The notes beneath the pieces are model-generated. The model ran no database searches. It was given only the letters and a program-made list of their open reading frames with translations, and was not told the DNA's origin. Positions 59,530 to 64,000 of a stretch of 64,000 nucleotides of DNA are shown piece by piece. The stretch is from Paraburkholderia unamae. GTDB taxonomy: Bacteria; Pseudomonadota; Gammaproteobacteria; Burkholderiales; Burkholderiaceae. Numbering within the stretch: the stretch's first letter is position 1; the number at the start of each line of letters is the position of its first letter. The stretch covers positions 48,745 through 112,744 of the forward strand of contig NZ_QLSU01000031.1 of NCBI RefSeq assembly GCF_003268775.1, given 5' to 3'. A program made the position numbers and the translations under genes.

Positions 59530-60600
59530 TCAAGGACTGCACGGCGCGACGGGCAGTCCCTCGGCCTTCCAGCGCAGCATGCCGCCCGCGAGATTCGCCA
59601 CCTTGTCAAAGCCCGCCTTGGTCAGCAGCACGCTGGCCTGGGCCGAGCGCACGCCCGAGCGGCAGACCGCCACGACCGGCCGCTCGCGATCGAGTTCGTC
59701 GAGGCGCGACGTCAGTTCGGAGAGCGGCACCAGCTTTGCATCGGGCAGGTGGCCAAGGCGATCGATGAACTCGGGCGCCTCGCGCACATCGACGATCTGC
59801 ATTTCGGCCGCATGTTCCAGCAACGCCATGGGCTCGATTTCCCAAACGCCGCTGAAACGCAGCGTGAGCGGCGCCCAGTCGGGCGTCGCCTCGATCGGGG
59901 CCGCGTTTTCGGGCTGGCCGCAGCGCAGGTTGGCGGGCACCGCGACGGCCATCAGCTTGGGGTGCGGCAAATTCAGGTTATTCATGTAGCCGGCAAAGTC
60001 GCCGAGATCGACATCGCCGCCCAGGCGCGGATTGAAACGCCGCTCCTCGACCACGCTCGTCACCGTGATGCCGCGATAATCGTGCGCCGGGTAAAGCAGG
60101 CAGTCGTCGGGCAGTGTGAGGATCTGCTCGCGCACGGAGGCGAAAAGCTGCTCCGCGCTGCCGCCCTGAAAATCAGTGCGACCGCAGCCGCGTATCAGCA
60201 GGCTGTCGCCGGTGAAGGCCATGCTCTCGTCGTCGAGCACATAGGTGAGGCAGCCGCTCGTGTGGCCGGGTGTGGCGCGCACGTCCACGTGGCGTTTGCC
60301 GAATGCCACGCGATCGCCATGCCGCAGCGGGCGATCCACGCCCTCGGCGCCAACCACCCCGGCGAGCGCAATCCGGCTGCCGCAACGCTCGCGCAGCCGC
60401 CACGCGCCTGTCACATGATCGGCGTGCACGTGAGTGTCGAGCGTCGCCTGTAGCCGCAGGCCCAGCTCCTGCAAGAGCGCGAGGTCGCGCGGCGCATGCT
60501 CGTAGACGGGGTCGATCAGCAGCGCCTCGCCGCTTTCGGCGTCGCCGAGCAAGTAGGTATAAGTCGACGATACGGGGTCGAAAAGCTGGCGAAAGATCAT
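59530..60600 (-). CDS. MBL-fold persulfide dioxygenase fused to rhodanese (ETHE1-like)
   Basis: The 356-residue protein has a metallo-beta-lactamase domain (1-235) with DTHVHADHVTG (HxHxDH), ATPGHTSGC and YPAHDYRG, the ETHE1/Blh pattern, and a C-terminal rhodanese domain (about 260-356) with the active-site CRSGVRS. ETHE1 dioxygenases oxidise glutathione persulfide to sulfite, while rhodanese handles the sulfane sulfur; fusions convert sulfide-derived persulfide. This fits the sulfur theme of the window. GGAGAG precedes the ATG at 60600. It is the first of a two-gene unit. Confidence 0.88.
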   Translation of the reverse strand: MIFRQLFDPVSSTYTYLLGDAESGEALLIDPVYEHAPRDLALLQELGLRLQATLDTHVHADHVTGAWRLRERCGSRIALAGVVGAEGVDRPLRHGDRVAFGKRHVDVRATPGHTSGCLTYVLDDESMAFTGDSLLIRGCGRTDFQGGSAEQLFASVREQILTLPDDCLLYPAHDYRGITVTSVVEERRFNPRLGGDVDLGDFAGYMNNLNLPHPKLMAVAVPANLRCGQPENAAPIEATPDWAPLTLRFSGVWEIEPMALLEHAAEMQIVDVREAPEFIDRLGHLPDAKLVPLSELTSRLDELDRERPVVAVCRSGVRSAQASVLLTKAGFDKVANLAGGMLRWKAEGLPVAPCSP

Positions 60601-60884
60601 CGCGGCTCTCTCCAGGAGCGAAAGCCGCCGCGCGCTTCGCGGGTTCTGGCGCGCTGCGGGCGTAGCGGTGCGTCGGTCAATCATGCCCGCCCAATATACC
60701 CGCGTTTGTGCGCCAGCGAACGCAACGCGGGGAACCTGGCGGCAGCCCCCTGCGCGCAGCGCGAGCGCACCGATGGCAGGCTTGCGCCGTCGCAGGAGAA
60801 AAAGCCGTGCGTAAAGAATCGAGGGATGGAGCGTTTGCCATGCCGTGGGCCTGCTGTTGCGGCGCGAAGCCGGCACGCGTGTGC

Positions 60885-61235
60885 TCAGGCGGGATGGTCC
60901 TCGCCGTGGTCCGCGGGGTGGTCCTGATTACGCATCGCAATGCGCCCATCGCCGTACTCGCGCACGACCCTGGCGATCACGACCCGATAGCCCTCCAGCC
61001 AGCGCGCCTGCCTGGCCTTCGCTTCGGCATGAACGGGATGCCGGATCAGTTGCAACAGCGCCTCTTCCGACTCCCAGTAGTAGACGTTCTGGACCAGGCC
61101 TTCGCTCGCGCTTTCCCATGTTTCCTCGCCCAGATAGCCCGGAATGACGCGCGCCGCTTCTGCAATCTGCTGGTCGAGGCGATGAAATTCTTCGTCATAC
61201 TGACCGGCCCGGAAAATGAAGGTCGATGAGTACAT
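60885..61235 (-). CDS. Antibiotic biosynthesis monooxygenase (ABM) domain protein
   Basis: The 116-residue protein has the ABM ferredoxin-like fold elements TFIFRAGQYDEEFHRLDQQIAEAARVIPGYLGEETWES and VYYWESEEALLQLIRHPVHAEAKARQ. These small proteins may be quinone-type oxygenases, heme-degrading enzymes or stress proteins. AGGGG lies 7 bases before the ATG. Nearby genes give no hint of substrate. Confidence 0.8.
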   Translation of the reverse strand: MYSSTFIFRAGQYDEEFHRLDQQIAEAARVIPGYLGEETWESASEGLVQNVYYWESEEALLQLIRHPVHAEAKARQARWLEGYRVVIARVVREYGDGRIAMRNQDHPADHGEDHPA

Positions 61236-61273
61236 TCAGTTCCCCTGATGAATTCCAGGCAATGCGCGACGCG

Positions 61274-61912
61274 TCATTGCGACTTCCGCGCGAGCGCGGC
61301 GAGCATGGCTTCGCCAATCGGCGACTCGCCGCCTGAGAGCAGCGCCTCGCCCGCCCCGCGAATATCGCGCGCTTCCTTGTTCTGGCTGAGCTTGCTCTTG
61401 CCGACGAGACGCGTGATCTCGACCTGCACGCCGACAATCGCCTTGACCATGGCGTCCGTGAAATCCTTCGGGGCGTCGGCCATCTTCCAGGGCTTGGGCT
61501 GCGAGGCTTCGTGAGTGCGCGTGAGGCGGCCGATCACGCCGCGCACATAGCGTTCGTCGTCGAGGATCGTGATGCGTCCGTGCGCGTGGACGACCCTGTA
61601 GTTCCAGGTCGGCACCTGCTTGTGCAGTTCGTGCTTGCTCGGGTACCAGGTCGGCGAAATATAGGCGTCACCCGCGTGGAAAATCACGAGCACTTCGTCG
61701 CCGTTCGCCACATCCTGCCAGACGGGATTGGCGCGGGCGACGTGAGCGCGCAGCACGCCCAGCTCGCCTTCGCCCGCATCGAGTTCGAACGGAATGTGAT
61801 TGGCGTCGAGCCCGCTTTTCCCCTGCGTGACCAAGGTGCCGAACGGATGTTGGGCAATGCTCGCGTACAGGACTTCCTTGCGGGTTTCGGCGAAATGGGC
61901 AGGTACGTACAT
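61274..61912 (-). CDS. FMN-binding negative transcriptional regulator (PaiB-like)
   Basis: The 212-residue protein has MYVPAHFAETRKEVLYASIAQHPFGTLVTQ, GVLRAHVARANPVWQ, HAGDAYISPTWYPSKHELHKQVPTWNYRVVHAHG, typical of PaiB/FMN-binding split-barrel proteins. In Bacillus PaiB lowers protease expression; in many proteobacteria it sits next to a MocR regulator and may be an FMN-dependent enzyme. Divergent from the MocR gene with 122 bases between. Confidence 0.88.
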   Translation of the reverse strand: MYVPAHFAETRKEVLYASIAQHPFGTLVTQGKSGLDANHIPFELDAGEGELGVLRAHVARANPVWQDVANGDEVLVIFHAGDAYISPTWYPSKHELHKQVPTWNYRVVHAHGRITILDDERYVRGVIGRLTRTHEASQPKPWKMADAPKDFTDAMVKAIVGVQVEITRLVGKSKLSQNKEARDIRGAGEALLSGGESPIGEAMLAALARKSQ

Positions 61913-61981
61913 GCGGATATCTCGGCTGTGGCGGTTGGCGCAATTGAGCGAATGAAGCGGCTATCGACCCAGTGTGACCGA

Positions 61982-62009
61982 AAAGTGGTTTATCCTGTAG
62001 ATCCACTTT
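61982..62009. promoter_or_regulatory. Inverted repeat in the PaiB/MocR divergent promoter
   Basis: AAAGTGG (61982-61988) and CCACTTT (62003-62009) flank 14 bases; this suits a MocR-type operator between the PaiB-like gene and the MocR gene. Confidence 0.55.
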
Positions 62010-62034
62010 GTTGCATTCTTGATGAGCCAGAATC

Positions 62035-63540
62035 ATGGCGAGAACCGCGCGTGTCGCTGAAATGCCGTCGCTCGGGGCACTGGACCGGGCCGCCGGCAAT
62101 CTGAGCCGCCAGGTTGCGCAGGCGTTGCGCGACGCGGTGCGCAAAGGCGATATCAGGGCCGGCGACGCGCTGCCCTCAACGCGCTCGCTGGCCGCTTCGC
62201 TTCAGGTCGCGCGCGGTACGGTGATCGAGGCCTACGAGCAATTGGTCGCGGAGGGCTTTCTCGAGTCGAAAGCCGGCGCAGGGACGCGTGTCGCGCAGGC
62301 GCTGGCCGAGCCGCCGCCTGCCAACGCGCCTGGCGTGGCGCCGCAGTCGGTGGCACAGAGGGCGGCGCCGGGCCTGCCCGAGCGCGCCGAGGCATTCGCG
62401 CAGATCGCGCGGGAATTCAGGCCGCTGGCTCCGGTGCCGTTCGCCATTTCGGTGCCCACGGACTTGACCGCGCCGGGCGACATCTGGCGCCGCCTTGGAA
62501 ACCGCTTGCGCGCGCGAGGAGCGGGCGCGCCCACGGGCTACGCCGATCCGCTTGGCGCGCTACCGTTGCGCGAGGCGATTGCGGGTTACGTGCGCAAATC
62601 CCGGTCGGTGCGCTGCGAGGCGGAGCAGATCATCGTGACGAGCGGGACTCAACAGGGCCTCTTTCTCGCGAGCCAGGTGCTGCTCGGTCCGCGCGATCAG
62701 GCGTGGGTCGAAAACCCCGCGTACCGTGGCGTGACCGCCGTACTGGAGAGCACGCATTCGCCCGACGCCATGGTGCGCGTGCCGGTCGACGCCGAAGGTC
62801 TCGACGTCGAAGCCGGCATGCGTATGGCGCCGCACGCGCGCGCGGCGTTCGTCACGCCGTCACATCAGTACCCGCTGGGCATGCCGTTGAGCATGGCGCG
62901 GCGCACGGCCCTGCTCGCGTGGGCGCACGCCAGCAACGCCTGGGTCGTCGAAGACGATTACGATAGCGAACTGCGGTACGAGGGTTATCCGTTTCCCGCG
63001 CTTCAGGGACTGGATCCGGACCGCGTGGTTTATCTCGGCACCTTCAGCAAGATCCTGTTTCCTTCGCTGAGGCTCGGTTATGTCGTGGTGCCGCGCAATC
63101 TCGTCGATGCGTTCTGCGGCGCGCGGGTACTCATGGACCGCCATGCACCCACCGCCGATCAGCACGTTCTGGCCGCGTTCATGGCGGAGGGCCACCTCGA
63201 GCGGCACATACGCAAGGTTCGCAATGTCTATGCGGAACACCGGTCAGGCTTGATCGAAACACTCGAAGCGCTGTTACCCGACGATCTTGCGTGGGTCGAG
63301 CCCGGCGATCAGGGCATGCACCTGGTGCTCTGGCTGGCGAGCCGTCTGGACGATAAGGGCATCGTTCAACTCGCGGCCGAGGCTGGCGTGGCAGTGCGCG
63401 CGGTGTCGCCGATGTTTGCGCCCGGCACCGCTCGTCCGGGGCTGGTTCTGGGTTTTGGTGGATTTAGCAGCGCGCAGATGAAAGATGCGGCACACCGTCT
63501 TGCAGCGGTGATTGCCGATAGCGCGCTACGGGAAAATTAA
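62035..63540 (+). CDS. MocR/PdxR-type GntR regulator with aminotransferase domain
   Basis: The 501-residue protein has a GntR winged helix (about 20-85: LPSTRSLAASLQVARGTVIEAYEQLVAEGFLESKAGAGTRV) followed by a fold-type I PLP aminotransferase domain. It has SGTQQGLFLASQVLLGP, WVVEDDYDSELRYEG and the PLP lysine region YLGTFSKILFPSLRLGY. MocR proteins sense PLP or an amine and regulate neighbouring genes. Divergent from the PaiB-like gene, the probable target. Confidence 0.92.
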   Translation: MARTARVAEMPSLGALDRAAGNLSRQVAQALRDAVRKGDIRAGDALPSTRSLAASLQVARGTVIEAYEQLVAEGFLESKAGAGTRVAQALAEPPPANAPGVAPQSVAQRAAPGLPERAEAFAQIAREFRPLAPVPFAISVPTDLTAPGDIWRRLGNRLRARGAGAPTGYADPLGALPLREAIAGYVRKSRSVRCEAEQIIVTSGTQQGLFLASQVLLGPRDQAWVENPAYRGVTAVLESTHSPDAMVRVPVDAEGLDVEAGMRMAPHARAAFVTPSHQYPLGMPLSMARRTALLAWAHASNAWVVEDDYDSELRYEGYPFPALQGLDPDRVVYLGTFSKILFPSLRLGYVVVPRNLVDAFCGARVLMDRHAPTADQHVLAAFMAEGHLERHIRKVRNVYAEHRSGLIETLEALLPDDLAWVEPGDQGMHLVLWLASRLDDKGIVQLAAEAGVAVRAVSPMFAPGTARPGLVLGFGGFSSAQMKDAAHRLAAVIADSALREN

Positions 63541-63560
63541 CGTTGTGGGAGTTCAGCATC

Positions 63561-63800
63561 ATGAAGCGTGTTTGCTTCGCAGTGGTCCTCGTCGTGTTCG
63601 TCGCGGGCTGCGCCTCGACATCGACATCCGCGAATTCAGACGAATCGCAGAGCTATATGCTGCATGGCGCCGGAGGTGGATCGGCCAGTGGAGCAGCGTC
63701 AAAACCACCGCGGCTCACCGTCGGGACCAGTTATCCCGATACGCAGTTGATTCTCCCGTGGTTCCTCAACGACATCATCAACTTCGTGAATTATCGGTAG
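63561..63800 (+). CDS. Small lipoprotein of unknown function
   Basis: The 79-residue protein has a signal peptide with lipobox FVAGC (Cys17) and a short polar mature part ending NDIINFVNYR. It is probably membrane-anchored. GGGAG precedes the ATG by 12 bases; a TTG at 63543 is less likely. It follows the MocR gene by 20 bases. No domain is recognised. Confidence 0.7.
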   Translation: MKRVCFAVVLVVFVAGCASTSTSANSDESQSYMLHGAGGGSASGAASKPPRLTVGTSYPDTQLILPWFLNDIINFVNYR

Positions 63801-63856
63801 CGGTGTGATGTGAATGCCGTTGTTGTTCGCGCACGCGCGTAGCCGAAGCGTAAACG

Positions 63857-63896
63857 CCAGAACCCCGGTTCTCTTTCGGAGACACCGGGGTTCTGG
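63857..63896 (-). terminator. Terminator of the rRNA operon
   Basis: Perfect 13-bp arms CCAGAACCCCGGT and ACCGGGGTTCTGG flank 14 bases, lying just downstream of the antisense 5S rRNA gene. It is a long, GC-rich hairpin of the kind found at rrn ends; the T-run on the minus strand is short. Confidence 0.75.
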
Positions 63897-63912
63897 ACTT
63901 GCTGCATAAGGA

Positions 63913-64000
63913 GCCTGACGATTACCTACTTTCACACGGGCAATCCGCACTATCATCGGCGTGGAGTTGTTTCACGGTCCTGTTCGGGATGGGAAGGGGT
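63913..64000 (-). rRNA. rrf: 5S ribosomal RNA (3' part, cut by window edge)
   Basis: The complement reads ...GGGATGGGAAG... on the plus strand and ends with GATTACCTACTTTCACACGG near 63920-63940, matching the 3' half of beta-proteobacterial 5S rRNA. The gene runs leftward on the minus strand and its 5' end lies past base 64000, so a 23S gene should lie to the right. Confidence 0.9.

Overview
The window looks like a chromosomal segment of a Burkholderiaceae betaproteobacterium of the Paraburkholderia/Burkholderia/Caballeronia type. The grounds are high GC, many LysR/AraC/MarR/MocR regulators, a Burkholderia-type porin, small families typical of the group (DUF4148, DUF2970, DUF934, DUF3141, SfnB), and an antisense 5S rRNA gene at the right edge. 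Species cannot be fixed from the sequence alone. No prophage, CRISPR array or complete insertion sequence was seen; the only transposase-like gene is a lone IS5-type N-terminal domain at about 14.3-14.6 kb.

Layout. 0-2.7 kb: tail of a branched-chain amino-acid-type ABC binding protein, a short Kef-type antiporter and a two-helix K+ channel (divergent), and a small exported protein. 2.9-7.4 kb: minus-strand operon DUF3141 / acetate kinase / FabI-like reductase, with a 30-bp perfect palindrome far upstream. 8.3-11.6 kb: LysR, HAD hydrolase, DSD1-family PLP enzyme and RidA, a likely D-amino-acid unit. 12.1-14.3 kb: sulfite/nitrite reductase plus DUF934. 14.8-21.9 kb: a catabolic island with a cyclase, an HTH-citrate synthase fusion that has lost the catalytic histidines, AtuA/DUF1446, DUF4387, an MFS transporter and a porin; the same TCGATAT-type palindromic motif lies before the cyclase, between the fusion and AtuA, and (partly) before the porin. 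22.0-27.9 kb: tannin/gallate genes (AAHS transporter, lone GntR-type HTH, tannase lipoprotein, orphan ModA-like protein, LigJ 4-oxalomesaconate hydratase).

28.3-33 kb: epoxide hydrolase, desaturase, orphan PhnD-like protein, MFS transporter. 33.1-46.4 kb: organosulfur scavenging, with MetQ, a flavin monooxygenase, two tandem SfnB-type dehydrogenases, EamA transporter plus LysR, quinone oxidoreductase, and a TauD/SsuABC-like sulfonate unit with its LysR. 46.6-49.98 kb: two membrane proteins, a glycine-zipper protein, and a MarR regulator convergent with an enoyl-CoA hydratase; both have the palindrome TTCGCATGCGAA in their promoters, in tandem in front of the hydratase. 50.2-58.6 kb: AraC regulator and a six-gene alcaligin-type NIS siderophore operon (alcA-MFS-alcB-alcC-alcD-alcE) with a good sigma70 promoter and a 19-bp Fur-box-like palindrome. 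58.6-64 kb: J-domain protein, a small conserved protein, a persulfide dioxygenase-rhodanese fusion, an ABM-domain protein, a PaiB-like protein divergent from a MocR regulator, a small lipoprotein, a terminator and the 3' part of 5S rRNA.

The two most interesting items are the apparently catalytically dead citrate-synthase/HTH regulator with its candidate operators, and the MarR/enoyl-CoA hydratase operator system. The siderophore operon is the clearest complete pathway.
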